Of a stretch of DNA of 64,000 nucleotides, positions 9,596 through 17,849 are shown piece by piece. The notes below the pieces were generated by a model. That model did no database searches and was not told the origin of the DNA. It saw nothing but the letters and a program-made list of their open reading frames with translations. A program made the position numbers and the translations under genes. The stretch spans positions 1,240,001-1,304,000 of the forward strand of contig NZ_OESS01000002.1 of NCBI RefSeq assembly GCF_900240285.1. The letters are read 5' to 3'. Within the stretch, counting starts at the first letter, position 1. The number at the start of each line of letters is the position of its first letter. Origin of the DNA: Halobacillus sp. Marseille-P3879 (GTDB lineage Bacteria; Bacillota; Bacilli; Bacillales; Halobacillaceae).

Positions 9596-9745
9596 TTGCC
9601 GCCAGGAGCGAAAGCCCTTGCTTTTTTAGCGGACGAGCGCTCGGCGATCTCGGCTCACTCGTTCTTCCGCAGGAGTGGAAGGGGTCCCGCTCCTTAAAAT
9701 TTCTTTTCATACAGAAAAAGACTCTCCTTCACCTGGCTCATCTTG
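9556..9745. repeat. Dispersed intergenic repeat, copy A (about 190 bp)
   Basis: Starting with the ytpI terminator, this stretch matches 24269-24441 almost throughout: stem-loop, CTTGCCGCCAGGA(G/A)CGAA, TTTTTAGCGGACGAGCGC, CGCAGGAGTGGAAGGGG, CGCTCCTT, AGAAAAAGACTC, TTCACCT. Copy A has about 20 extra bases in the middle. Both copies lie directly after plus-strand genes. Short reading frames through it (for example 9559-9750) are repeat-derived and not credible genes. The remaining bases to 9890 hold no recognised gene. Confidence 0.85.
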
Positions 9746-9889
9746 AATAATTTATGGACAATCTTCTTCATGTTCGGGCAGGCAGTTGTCATCAACACTT
9801 GTTTCGAAAACATTTTCCTATCGGGGCGAGCGACATAAATCAGCCTATCCCGTTCTTTAGTGTACTGAAAGATAAATTTTAAGTAAAAA

Positions 9890-9930
9890 TGTCAAAAATT
9901 AAGGCTGTCGAGAACTTTCTTGACAGCCTG
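9890..9930 (-). terminator. Terminator of ytoI
   Basis: On the minus strand AGGCTGTC and GACAGCCT pair around a 12-nt loop, followed by TTAATTTTTGAC. It lies about 50 bp past the ytoI stop. Confidence 0.75.
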
Positions 9931-9977
9931 AGCCTATACAGCGCCTTTTTTGTATTTGTGGTTGAAAGGCCGATTAC

Positions 9978-11291
9978 TCAGCGGTCGATAAGCTGAGCCA
10001 TAAGCAGCGCTTTTCCTACGACTGAATGTTCGTGGTAAACCTCTATATCCACTTTGGCTACTTTACGTCCCATCTCTAATAGCTGGGGCTTGATCTCAAT
10101 ATCACTTTCTAGTTGGACAGGCTTAATGAACAGGAGAGAAATATTCTCTACGACTAAGTTGCCTTTCTTATGTTTGCTTAAAAGCCTGCTTGAAGCTTCT
10201 GTAATTAGCGTCGTAAACACACCGTAGGACAAAGTACCAAGTTGATTTGTCATTTGCGGGGTGACGACCGTTCTTAACTTAAATTCATCTTCCTCTTCTT
10301 CACTTACCTCTAATTGGTTACTTACTAGATCATCAATTGTTTCCCCGATTTGCGGTTGACGCTGAAGGTTTTGAAGAGCTTTTATTACATCCTGTCTTGA
10401 AATAATACCTTGCAATTTGTGAGCCTGATCTACCACCGGCATAAGCTCTATACCTTCCCAAACCATCATGTGGGCAGCATTTGTAAGTGAGGTTCTCGTC
10501 TGAACCGTCATCGGGTTCTTAGTCATAACCTTTTCGATCCTCATCGAAGGGTCTTTATTTATAACATCCTTGGAAGTAACCATCCCTACTACTCTATTTT
10601 TTCCATCAACGACGGGGTAGCGGCTGTGATGGGTACGATCATTCAATTCATGCCATCTCTGTACGGAATCCTTCGTCGTTATAAAACTGGCTTCCTCAAA
10701 AGAAGTATAAATATCATCGACCAGAACAATTTCCTTTTTTATGAGTTGGTCGTAAATCGCCCTGTTGATCATCGTGGCTACTGTAAATGTATCATAGCTG
10801 GTAGAGATTACAGGGAGTTTCTTTTCATCGGCAAGCTTCTTTACTTTTTCGGATGTATCGAATCCTCCGGTAATCAAGACAGATGCTCCTTCTTTTACTG
10901 CAAGCTCGTGAGCATTTGTTCGGTTACCGACTATTAACAAAGAACCTGCTTCTGTGTAGCGCATCATAGCTTCAAGTTTCATGGCACCTACAACAAACTT
11001 ATTTAACGTTTTGTGTAAACCTTCCCGCCCTCCTAGTACTTGTCCATCTACTACTTTAGTGATCTCTGCAAATGTAAGTCGTTCAATATTTTCTTTTTTC
11101 TTTTTTTCTATTCTAATTGTCCCTACACGTTCTATCGTACTAACCATGTCCTGGTTTTCCGCTTCTTTAATGGCACGGTAAGCGGTCCCTTCGCTTACGT
11201 TTAGTGCTTTTGCTATTCCTCTGACCGATATTTTGCTTCCTACCGACAGAGAATCAATATGATCTAAGATCTGTTCGTGCTTAGTAGCCAA
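9978..11291 (-). CDS. ytoI: YtoI: HTH-DRTGG-CBS-hotdog multidomain regulator-like protein
   Basis: A 437-aa protein with four parts: a helix-turn-helix (about 1-60, SVRGIAKALNVSEGTAYRAIKEA in two halves); a DRTGG-like domain (about 65-185); a CBS pair (about 190-310, with YPVVDGKNRVVGMVTSKDV and MPVVDQAHKLQGIISRQDV); and a C-terminal hotdog thioesterase-like domain (about 320-437). The CBS pair would be expected to bind an adenine nucleotide. No TTG/GTG start is decisive. I prefer TTG at 11291 because GGTGATC, complementary to the end of 16S rRNA, ends four bases before it; TTG at 11303 is the alternative. A 9-bp inverted repeat flanks its promoter region (see findings). Confidence 0.88.
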   Translation of the reverse strand: MATKHEQILDHIDSLSVGSKISVRGIAKALNVSEGTAYRAIKEAENQDMVSTIERVGTIRIEKKKKENIERLTFAEITKVVDGQVLGGREGLHKTLNKFVVGAMKLEAMMRYTEAGSLLIVGNRTNAHELAVKEGASVLITGGFDTSEKVKKLADEKKLPVISTSYDTFTVATMINRAIYDQLIKKEIVLVDDIYTSFEEASFITTKDSVQRWHELNDRTHHSRYPVVDGKNRVVGMVTSKDVINKDPSMRIEKVMTKNPMTVQTRTSLTNAAHMMVWEGIELMPVVDQAHKLQGIISRQDVIKALQNLQRQPQIGETIDDLVSNQLEVSEEEEDEFKLRTVVTPQMTNQLGTLSYGVFTTLITEASSRLLSKHKKGNLVVENISLLFIKPVQLESDIEIKPQLLEMGRKVAKVDIEVYHEHSVVGKALLMAQLIDR

Positions 11292-11693
11292 TAAGATCAC
11301 CAATCTTTCTAACTGTACTATTATTTTTTGCTGTTATTGTTATTATACAAGTGATACAGTTAGACCGCAATCGCCCTTCAGTATGAAGCTGTTATCTTTT
11401 TCACATACTTTGAAATCTTTTCTTATGCTGGAGGGCTGTGAGACGCTTTCGTATTTGATTTACTAAGCAAGCCTACTCATCACCGAGATCCTTTCATGGG
11501 GGCAAATGTCAGGGAGTCGAAGTCATTGGGAAAGGAATAATATATTACTCAAAAATAAGCATAAAAAAGTCCACGATTCCGTTCGTGAACTCAAGGATAT
11601 TTTGTATTAATTTATTGTACGCGCTGCATTACATATTAAAGGGAAGGGGTGATTCTGCTTCCCCGGCTGTCTTGCAAAAACACCAGCACGAGT
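11292..11693. other. Intergenic region upstream of ytoI
   Basis: No gene was recognised here. Near ytoI it holds the inverted pair CTAACTGTA (11309-11317) and TACAGTTAG (11355-11363), with a TATAAT on the minus strand between them. The rest shows stop codons in all frames and no clear structure. Confidence 0.5.
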
Positions 11694-11734
11694 AAAAATG
11701 CTTGTGGAGAAAACTAGAGCTTTTCTCCACAAGC
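11694..11734 (-). terminator. Terminator of ytkL
   Basis: A perfect 14-bp stem, GCTTGTGGAGAAAA with its complement, a 7-nt loop, then ATTTTTAC on the minus strand. It shares its arm with the terminators at 9556, 20804 and 24269. Confidence 0.9.
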
Positions 11735-11751
11735 TAACGATAAAAAACCTC

Positions 11752-12432
11752 TTATAGTTCTATGGCTTCTCCGGGTTCTAATGCTTTCCCTTTCCCAGGA
11801 GTGACCTTATCCGCAAAACCAGGACCGTCCTGTTCGATCAACTCAAAGGTGTTATAGTGAATCGGAACCACCTGTTTCGCTTTGACCCATTTTGCTGCCA
11901 GCAAAGCATCATCAGGACCCATCGTGAAATTATCTCCAATTGGAACAAAAGCAAGATCAATTGAATTCTGTTCTCCAATCATTTTTAAGTCACTAAATAA
12001 CCCGGTGTCACCCATGTGATAGATGGTTTTACCGTCAATTGTTAATAATATTCCTGTAGGCATGCCGGTATATATAATGGTACCGTCTTCCTCTGTAAAA
12101 GAAGATCCGTGAAAGGCCTGGGTAAATTTAACTGTGCCAAAATCAAAACTATGGCTGCCTCCAATATACATTGGATGTGCATTTAAGCCTTTGTTTCCAA
12201 GATACGAAGCAAGTTCGAATGGAGCTACAATTTGGGAATTACAGCGTTGTGCAATATCTACCGTATCTCCTACGTGATCGTTATGCCCATGAGTAAGAAG
12301 GATGACATCAGCGTGAACTTTCTCCGCATCTAAATCTGTATTTCCATTTTCTGAAATGTAAGGATCGATCAAGATTGTTTTCCCATTAGCTTCAACTTTT
12401 ACTACAGAATGTCCATGAAAAGAGACTTTCAC
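11752..12432 (-). CDS. ytkL: Metal-dependent hydrolase, metallo-beta-lactamase fold (UPF0173, YtkL)
   Basis: A 226-aa cytosolic metallo-beta-lactamase-fold hydrolase of the UlaG/UPF0173 type. The motif [11 protein letters not shown] (about residues 51-61) gives the metal ligands, with further ligands at HMGDTGLF and VPIHYNTF. The start is GTG at 12432, 7 nt after AAGGAG; the length equals YtkL. It lies 23 bp behind the spermidine-synthase-like gene with no terminator between, so it may share that transcript. The substrate is unknown. Confidence 0.9.
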   Translation of the reverse strand: MKVSFHGHSVVKVEANGKTILIDPYISENGNTDLDAEKVHADVILLTHGHNDHVGDTVDIAQRCNSQIVAPFELASYLGNKGLNAHPMYIGGSHSFDFGTVKFTQAFHGSSFTEEDGTIIYTGMPTGILLTIDGKTIYHMGDTGLFSDLKMIGEQNSIDLAFVPIGDNFTMGPDDALLAAKWVKAKQVVPIHYNTFELIEQDGPGFADKVTPGKGKALEPGEAIEL

Positions 12433-12455
12433 TCTACCACTCCTTAACGAATAAA

Positions 12456-14006
12456 TTAATAGTCCTGCCAAGCCTGTTCATATTTTTGAATTAAATTTGG
12501 ATGTATTAAAGTGTTCGGTTCTAATGAGACAGACTCGCCACCACGATTTACAATTTCCCTATCTTCATCTTTTCCAAACACCGTCATTGATTGAAGAAGC
12601 TCATTAGTTAAGAATTCTGTGTCCTGAGTAATATTAAGGTCCTCTACTGATATATCCCTTCTGCTCGCCATAATAAATCCCCAATTCCCAAAACTCGGAA
12701 TGTCGACGTGAAAATTTTCGACGTTCAACCCAGTATCTCTAATGGTTTCATCAATCGTCCAATAGACTTCTCTTGCAAATAAAGGGCTGGTAGCCTGAAT
12801 CATAGAAGCGCCTTCCGGGGCAAGGTGGTTCCTGACCAGAGAGTAGAACTCCCGGGTATAAAGCTTATTTAGGCTCTCGTTGTTCGGATCAGGGAGGTCT
12901 ACAATAATCACATCAAATATGCTGTCAGCTTCTTCTAAAAACTTAAATGCATCTTCATTTCTCACTCGTACCCGCTCATCTTCGAGGGCATTTTCATTTA
13001 ATTGTACCAAATGAGGGTTAGATGCGGCCAGTTCGGTAACTGCAGGATCCAGGTCCACGAGAGTCACCTGGTCTACCTCCGAATATTTTAATACTTCTTT
13101 GGCTGCAACTCCGTCTCCCCCTCCTAGTATTAAAACATTCTCTTTTGTTTCAGCAGCTTCCATGGGCGGGTGTACTAAAGTCTCGTGATACCTGTGTTCA
13201 TCCCTGGAACTAAACTGTAGAGATCCGTCTAAAAACAGCCGGGTATCTTCATCTTCTCGAGTAAGAATGATTTTCTGATAAGCACTCTCTTCACTATGAA
13301 TAATAGGATCTTTATACAACTTCTGCTCAAAAGAAAAAGCTACTTCTTCTCCAAAGAACAGTCCTGCTATAAGCAGAACTCCTATAAAGGCTGCTGCCGA
13401 GGTATGAAGCGAAACCCGTTTAATCTCTCTTCGAAATAAGTAGAGCACTGCCACTGCAACTGCTAAATTAATGCAGGCAACGAAAAAAGCACTTTTAACC
13501 ATTCCCATTTGAGGACGCAGATAGAAAGCAAATAACAAACCGCCAATTAACCCGCCGGCATAATCTGAAAATAACACCCTGGCTGTACTCCGGCTTAGTT
13601 CTACTCCGATCTCATTCGCTTTACGAATCAGAATAGGAAGTTCCAATCCTGTAAGCGCTCCGATAATGAAAGTGACGAGGTATAAAAAAAGAGCATCCGT
13701 TCCGCCGGGAGCAAAAGCAGTCATCCCGAACATCGTAAAGCTTGAGAACCCTCCAATTAGTGCCACCATAAATTCAATCCAAATAAAGGTCACAATAAGA
13801 CTCTTCATCACTTTTTCACTAACGCTTGCTCCAATCCCCATTCCTGTCAGGAAAAGACTGATGGTGATTGTATACTGCTTTACTCCGTCACCCAGGATAT
13901 AAGATCCCAGCGCTCCAAATAACACTTCAAATATTATTCCACAAATGGAAACAATTCCTGAAGCCCAATAAATCAAGCGGCTTTTTTTTATTCCTTCTGT
14001 ATCCAT
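12456..14006 (-). CDS. Membrane-fused spermidine synthase-like aminopropyltransferase
   Basis: A 516-aa fusion. Residues about 10-225 hold seven or so membrane helices, and about 235-450 form a spermidine-synthase/methyltransferase fold with [25 protein letters not shown], the nucleotide-site motif [17 protein letters not shown] and [15 protein letters not shown]. Soluble SpeE proteins transfer aminopropyl groups to putrescine. Here D replaces the usual SAM-ribose acidic residue, and no SAM decarboxylase gene is nearby, so polyamine synthesis is not assured. The ATG at 14006 has GGAG nine bases upstream. It follows DUF350, but a terminator-like hairpin (14036-14067) separates them. Families with this architecture recur beside PspA and DUF350 genes. 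Confidence 0.85.
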   Translation of the reverse strand: MDTEGIKKSRLIYWASGIVSICGIIFEVLFGALGSYILGDGVKQYTITISLFLTGMGIGASVSEKVMKSLIVTFIWIEFMVALIGGFSSFTMFGMTAFAPGGTDALFLYLVTFIIGALTGLELPILIRKANEIGVELSRSTARVLFSDYAGGLIGGLLFAFYLRPQMGMVKSAFFVACINLAVAVAVLYLFRREIKRVSLHTSAAAFIGVLLIAGLFFGEEVAFSFEQKLYKDPIIHSEESAYQKIILTREDEDTRLFLDGSLQFSSRDEHRYHETLVHPPMEAAETKENVLILGGGDGVAAKEVLKYSEVDQVTLVDLDPAVTELAASNPHLVQLNENALEDERVRVRNEDAFKFLEEADSIFDVIIVDLPDPNNESLNKLYTREFYSLVRNHLAPEGASMIQATSPLFAREVYWTIDETIRDTGLNVENFHVDIPSFGNWGFIMASRRDISVEDLNITQDTEFLTNELLQSMTVFGKDEDREIVNRGGESVSLEPNTLIHPNLIQKYEQAWQDY

Positions 14007-14035
14007 GCAGGCTCACTCCGATGCTGTAAATCCAT

Positions 14036-14067
14036 TAAAAAGCCACTATGGACGTAATCATAGCGGC
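14036..14067 (-). terminator. Hairpin between the DUF350 and SpeE-like genes
   Basis: GCCGCTATG and CATAGTGGC (one G-U pair) form a 9-bp stem followed by TTTTTAATGG on the minus strand. It would end most transcripts after DUF350 or act as an attenuator before the SpeE-like gene. Confidence 0.7.
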
Positions 14068-14084
14068 ATAGTTCTAACGGTTTG

Positions 14085-14480
14085 TTATGTAATAGAAGCT
14101 CCAATAACAAAAGCCAGCCCAATCGACACTCCCATCGATATAATCCCGACAGCCGTATTGTTAGCTTTTAACTGTGATTCTACAGAGAACTTTCTTGTAA
14201 ATAACTCAAACAATAAATACGCAGCCATTTGAAGAACTACTCCACAAGCCCCCCAAAGAAGAGTATCCCAAATGGTAAAGCTGTGGTAAATGGCAAACGA
14301 TAAAATGATACAGATACCGATAATCTTTCCGGCAATAGACATCGCAATCGCCTGATTGCCTGCTTTCACTTCTTCCCAGTCATTGTACTGTCTCGTTAAC
14401 TGTTCAAAAATCAACAGACCGATCACAACAACTATAACACCAATTGCAAAGTAACCTATTGTAGCTAATAAGGGTTCCAC
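14085..14480 (-). CDS. DUF350 (YjfL-like) membrane protein
   Basis: A 131-aa integral membrane protein with four helices in two similar halves (about 8-27 and 47-66; 74-92 and 108-128), the DUF350 layout. The two halves share patterns such as FEQLTR and FELFTRK. The start is GTG at 14480, with AAGGAGG 7 nt upstream; an ATG one base earlier is out of frame. E. coli YjfL is also in an operon with a PspA-like protein. Function is not established; context suggests envelope maintenance. Confidence 0.85.
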   Translation of the reverse strand: MEPLLATIGYFAIGVIVVVIGLLIFEQLTRQYNDWEEVKAGNQAIAMSIAGKIIGICIILSFAIYHSFTIWDTLLWGACGVVLQMAAYLLFELFTRKFSVESQLKANNTAVGIISMGVSIGLAFVIGASIT

Positions 14481-14494
14481 ATTAATTCCTCCTT

Positions 14495-15169
14495 TTATTT
14501 TCCTGTTCCAGGACCGCCGCCTCGATTTGATGAACCTCTAAACGAGCCGGATGAATCCGAATTTGAGCCCCCATACATAGAGTAGCCGCCATAACAGTCC
14601 CCCCCGGACTGACACCTGGATTGTCTTCGCTCAGCCCAGTCATTTGAACCCAACATTCTGTTTAACAGTGAATAAGCGAGCAGCCCCTGAAAGAAGTTAG
14701 GCGAGTAATTGTTACGGACAAATTCATCACTTGATAATTCGATAAGTATTAATCCTGGCTCTTCTTCACTTTCTTGGAGAATCACAAATTCATCAGGATA
14801 AATAAGGACTTGCTTACCTTCTTCGCGATCACTCACTTCTTCAGGTTCGATTTTTCGTTCGAGTTCCTCCGCAACTTCCGGAAGGGTCAATTCTTGTGTC
14901 ATAAATATTTCGGAATTGCCTTCATCTGTTTCTACTGTATCCAGCAGCGGGAAGCTGTCACTGAGCAGCTGGCGAACCGATCCAGCTTCTGATTGTTCAA
15001 TTGAATCCAATATTTCACTTCGCGGCGGTTCACTAGGTAATTCTTCATATGTATCTTCTGCATTAGAACCTGACATTCCTCTTGTTCCATCTCCAAAAGA
15101 ACCAAATGAATTATAGGCTATAACGATTGCTATGATAACAACAATAAATAGGCCTGCGTAATCCTTCAA
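14495..15169 (-). CDS. DUF4247 membrane-anchored protein with Ser/Gly-rich tail
   Basis: A 224-aa protein with a single N-terminal hydrophobic segment (about 5-22, no lipobox Cys seen), a soluble acidic domain (about 40-165) and a low-complexity C-terminus rich in Ser, Gly and Arg, with CQSGGDCYGGYSMYGG. It matches DUF4247 as I remember the family. The start is TTG at 15169 behind GGGAGG. It lies 14 bp ahead of DUF350. The Gly/Ser tail with two Cys is reminiscent of flexible envelope proteins, but no function can be read from it. Confidence 0.75.
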   Translation of the reverse strand: MKDYAGLFIVVIIAIVIAYNSFGSFGDGTRGMSGSNAEDTYEELPSEPPRSEILDSIEQSEAGSVRQLLSDSFPLLDTVETDEGNSEIFMTQELTLPEVAEELERKIEPEEVSDREEGKQVLIYPDEFVILQESEEEPGLILIELSSDEFVRNNYSPNFFQGLLAYSLLNRMLGSNDWAERRQSRCQSGGDCYGGYSMYGGSNSDSSGSFRGSSNRGGGPGTGK

Positions 15170-15188
15170 CCTCTTGTCCTCCCTTCTT

Positions 15189-15225
15189 TAAAAAATGAGA
15201 TGTGCCTGAACGAATGTCAGGCACA
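15189..15225 (-). terminator. Hairpin between pspA and the DUF4247 gene
   Basis: TGTGCCTGA and TCAGGCACA pair perfectly around 7 nt; a T6 run follows five bases later on the minus strand. It is probably a leaky terminator that raises PspA output relative to the downstream membrane genes. Confidence 0.6.
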
Positions 15226-15238
15226 ATGTTTAAGCAGT

Positions 15239-15907
15239 TTATTTATTTAACTTTTTCTTAAGTGATGCTAATTCATCGTCCACGCTGTCGTTCTTATCTA
15301 ATTCATCGAATTCATCGTCAAGTGAACGGTTAGATTTAGACAGATCCTCGCTTGTTTCTGCTTCAGCTTCGTACTGCATAACACGTTCTTCCATACGGTC
15401 AAAGCCTTGACGGGATTCATCGCTGCCGATATTTGACATCGTTCTGTTCATTTTCGTACGCGTTTGAGCCGATTCAGCTCTTGCTTTAAGAGAATCTTTC
15501 TTCAGCTTCATTTCCTGATATTCTTTTTTCATTTCATCCAATTTCTTACGAAGGTTTGCAGAATCTTGTTCTGCACGTTCGTAAGAAGCTTTTAACTGAT
15601 CAGCCTGCTCCTGCTGGTTATTCTTATCTTCAAGAGCTCTGCGCGCTAAATCGTCATTCCCTGCTTCAATTGCCTTTTCTGCCTGCTTCATTCTTTTATC
15701 AGATAAGGCCTGAGCATCATCATATTTACGCTTAAGCATTTTTTCGTTAGCAATTTGTTTAGCTACTGCAGTTTCTGCCTCACGAATATCATTTTCCATG
15801 TCACGCATAAACTGCTCCAGCATTTTCACTGGATCTTCAGCCTTATCCAACATAGAATTCAACTCACTGCTCACGACAGTTTTCACACGATTAAAAAATT
15901 TAAACAT
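15239..15907 (-). CDS. pspA: PspA/IM30 family phage shock protein
   Basis: A 222-aa, almost wholly helical coiled-coil protein. The N-terminal amphipathic helix (FKFFNRVKTVVSSELNSML), the following PVKMLEQFMRDMENDI and long charged heptads to about 180 are the PspA/Vipp1 pattern (ESCRT-III-like membrane repair scaffold). The C-terminus is acidic (DDEFDELDKNDSVDDE). TTAAGGAGG precedes the ATG. It is second in a transcript led by DUF4178. B. subtilis PspA is sigma-W dependent and a sigma-W-type promoter lies upstream here too. Confidence 0.95.
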   Translation of the reverse strand: MFKFFNRVKTVVSSELNSMLDKAEDPVKMLEQFMRDMENDIREAETAVAKQIANEKMLKRKYDDAQALSDKRMKQAEKAIEAGNDDLARRALEDKNNQQEQADQLKASYERAEQDSANLRKKLDEMKKEYQEMKLKKDSLKARAESAQTRTKMNRTMSNIGSDESRQGFDRMEERVMQYEAEAETSEDLSKSNRSLDDEFDELDKNDSVDDELASLKKKLNK

Positions 15908-15923
15908 TTATATTCCTCCTTAA

Positions 15924-16433
15924 TTAGTTTGAACCTGCAATGATTTTTAGTTCATACTCTTCAATATCAAACCCGTAACTAACTTCCACTTCACTTCCCC
16001 ACGACTCTAACGACAAGTAAGTTTCTTCATCACCTGAGATATACTCTGCATAGCGAATCGTTTGGCCGTTAACATTCTGGCTCCGGCCTTCTCCGACTAC
16101 ATTCGCTTCGCCCTCCTCGTCTTTGTGATAAGTCGTATGTTCGTACTCAATTTTATCAGGAAATGAATTCATCGGCAGCTTTATCGTCTCATAGATTCCC
16201 AGTTCCAACTCGTCATCCATTTCTGCTGCCAGCCACTTAACGTTTCTTCCTTCTAACAATTGATATGAAAACCACTCATAGCCTCCATCACGATAGGTGA
16301 TTTTACCTACTACTTCATAATCCACAAGATCATACGTAATGATATCTCCAATTTGTAAATTTAATGCATTTCGTTCTTTTACTTCCTGCTGATCTTTTTG
16401 CTGTTTAGAGAACAGTCTGGAAAAAAAGCCCAT
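15924..16433 (-). CDS. DUF4178 domain protein, first gene of the PspA cluster
   Basis: A 169-aa soluble protein starting MGFFSRLFSK, then a beta-rich domain: LQIGDIITYDLVDYEVVGKI, GYEWFSYQLLEG and a closing SYGFDIEEYELKII. This is the DUF4178 layout, a family commonly found beside PspA and DUF350. AGAGGTGATGGC precedes the ATG. The stop lies 16 bp from the pspA start, so they are co-transcribed. The sigma-W-type promoter lies about 43 bp upstream of its start. Confidence 0.82.
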   Translation of the reverse strand: MGFFSRLFSKQQKDQQEVKERNALNLQIGDIITYDLVDYEVVGKITYRDGGYEWFSYQLLEGRNVKWLAAEMDDELELGIYETIKLPMNSFPDKIEYEHTTYHKDEEGEANVVGEGRSQNVNGQTIRYAEYISGDEETYLSLESWGSEVEVSYGFDIEEYELKIIAGSN

Positions 16434-16475
16434 GCCATCACCTCTCCCTCACCAGTAACCCTGTGTAATTGTATT

Positions 16476-16501
16476 TACGAACAAGAATTAAATTTGTTTC
16501 A
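16476..16501 (-). promoter_or_regulatory. Sigma-W (ECF) type promoter of the DUF4178-pspA cluster
   Basis: On the minus strand TGAAAC (16496-16501), 16 nt, then CGTA (16476-16479) reproduce the B. subtilis sigma-W consensus TGAAAC-N16-CGTA exactly. B. subtilis pspA (ydjF) is a known sigma-W target, which supports the reading. Confidence 0.85.
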
Positions 16502-16519
16502 CTTTTTCTCTATTTTATC

Positions 16520-16550
16520 AAAAAAAACAGCAGAACGTTAGTCCTGCCGT
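16520..16550 (-). terminator. Terminator of ald
   Basis: ACGGCAG and CTGCTGT pair (one G-U) and are followed by eight T residues on the minus strand, right behind the ald stop. Confidence 0.85.
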
Positions 16551-16559
16551 TTGTGCTGG

Positions 16560-17678
16560 TTATTTCTCTAGTAATTCCTTTGCATCTGCATACTCAATTC
16601 CATGGGCTTCTGCAACAGCCTGATAAGTAACAAATCCATTTAATGTATTAATCCCTTTATATAATGCTTCGTTCTCAAGGCATGCTTTTTTGAATCCCTT
16701 ATTTGCTAACTGTAATGCATACGGCACCGTCACGTTGGTAAGTCCAATGGTCGATGTTCTTGGAACTGCACCAGGCATATTAGCTACTGAATAATGAAGA
16801 ACTCCATGCTTTTCGTAAGTTGGATTATCATGAGTCGTAATCCGGTCTGTGGTTTCAAATATACCTCCCTGATCGATCGCTACATCGACTATAACAGATC
16901 CTTCAGGCATATCCTTCACCATTTCTTCCGTAACGATCTTAGGAGCTTTAGCCCCTGGAATAAGCACCGCTCCAATTACAAGGTCTGTGCCTCTTAAGGC
17001 TTCATGTATGTTTAAGGGATTGGACATTAAGGTATTGATTTCTTTCCCGAATATATCATCCAACTGACGCAGTCTCTCTGGATTTAAATCAATAATGGTT
17101 ACGTCCGCTCCAAGGCCGACAGCTATTTTAGCAGCATTAGTGCCTACTACTCCGCCTCCGAGAACCGTTACTTTCCCACGACTGACACCTGGGATCCCTG
17201 CTAGTAACACTCCACGGCCGCCGTGTGTTTTTTCCAGTACCTGAGCCCCAATTTGTGAAGCCATCCTGCCTGCCACTTCACTCATAGGTGTCAGCAGTGG
17301 AAGCGATCCATTAGCTGCTTGGACGGTTTCATAAGCCACTGCTACCACTTTCCGATCCACAAGAGCCTTTGTCAATTCAGGTTCAGGAGCTAAATGTAAA
17401 TAAGTAAATAAAATGAGCCCTTCATAAAAGTAATCATATTCTTCAGGTAATGGTTCTTTTACTTTCATAACCATTTCCTGCCTCCAGGCTTCCTGAGCTG
17501 TTTCTACAATTTTTGCACCAGCTTCAATATACTGCTCATCTGTAAAGCCTGAGCCCAGTCCTGCACCTTTTTGAAGAAATACTTCATGTCCTGCTCCAAC
17601 TAAGCTGACCACGCCTGCCGGAGTCATTGCTACTCTGTTTTCATTGTTCTTAACTTCCGTAGGTACACCAATCTTCAC
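16560..17678 (-). CDS. ald: Alanine dehydrogenase
   Basis: A 372-aa enzyme interconverting L-alanine and pyruvate plus ammonium with NAD. It has the N-terminal signature [20 protein letters not shown] (Arg15 site), catalytic Lys in VMKVKEPLP, His in FTYLHLAPE and the NAD loop [12 protein letters not shown]. The start is GTG at 17678 with GGGAGG ten bases upstream. It stands alone with its own terminator. In Bacillus, Ald is used for alanine catabolism and is needed for efficient sporulation. The length is a few residues under B. subtilis Ald. Confidence 0.96.
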   Translation of the reverse strand: MKIGVPTEVKNNENRVAMTPAGVVSLVGAGHEVFLQKGAGLGSGFTDEQYIEAGAKIVETAQEAWRQEMVMKVKEPLPEEYDYFYEGLILFTYLHLAPEPELTKALVDRKVVAVAYETVQAANGSLPLLTPMSEVAGRMASQIGAQVLEKTHGGRGVLLAGIPGVSRGKVTVLGGGVVGTNAAKIAVGLGADVTIIDLNPERLRQLDDIFGKEINTLMSNPLNIHEALRGTDLVIGAVLIPGAKAPKIVTEEMVKDMPEGSVIVDVAIDQGGIFETTDRITTHDNPTYEKHGVLHYSVANMPGAVPRTSTIGLTNVTVPYALQLANKGFKKACLENEALYKGINTLNGFVTYQAVAEAHGIEYADAKELLEK

Positions 17679-17849
17679 AGCAATACAACCTCCCAGTTCC
17701 TATGCAGTTTTGTCCAAAACTTTCCTGTCCGATTCCACTATAACACCTAATAAAAGACGTGAATAGTCGAATTCTTTGTAAGCCTTTTCATTGTATCAAA
17801 CCTATAGATGAATCCCCACACATAAACTAATAATAAGAATATTCAATTA

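Noticed and set aside
9559-9750. Plus-strand 63-codon frame (and its minus-strand mirror) after ytpI
   Set aside because: It lies inside a dispersed repeat whose second copy does not preserve the frame, and it starts within a terminator stem.
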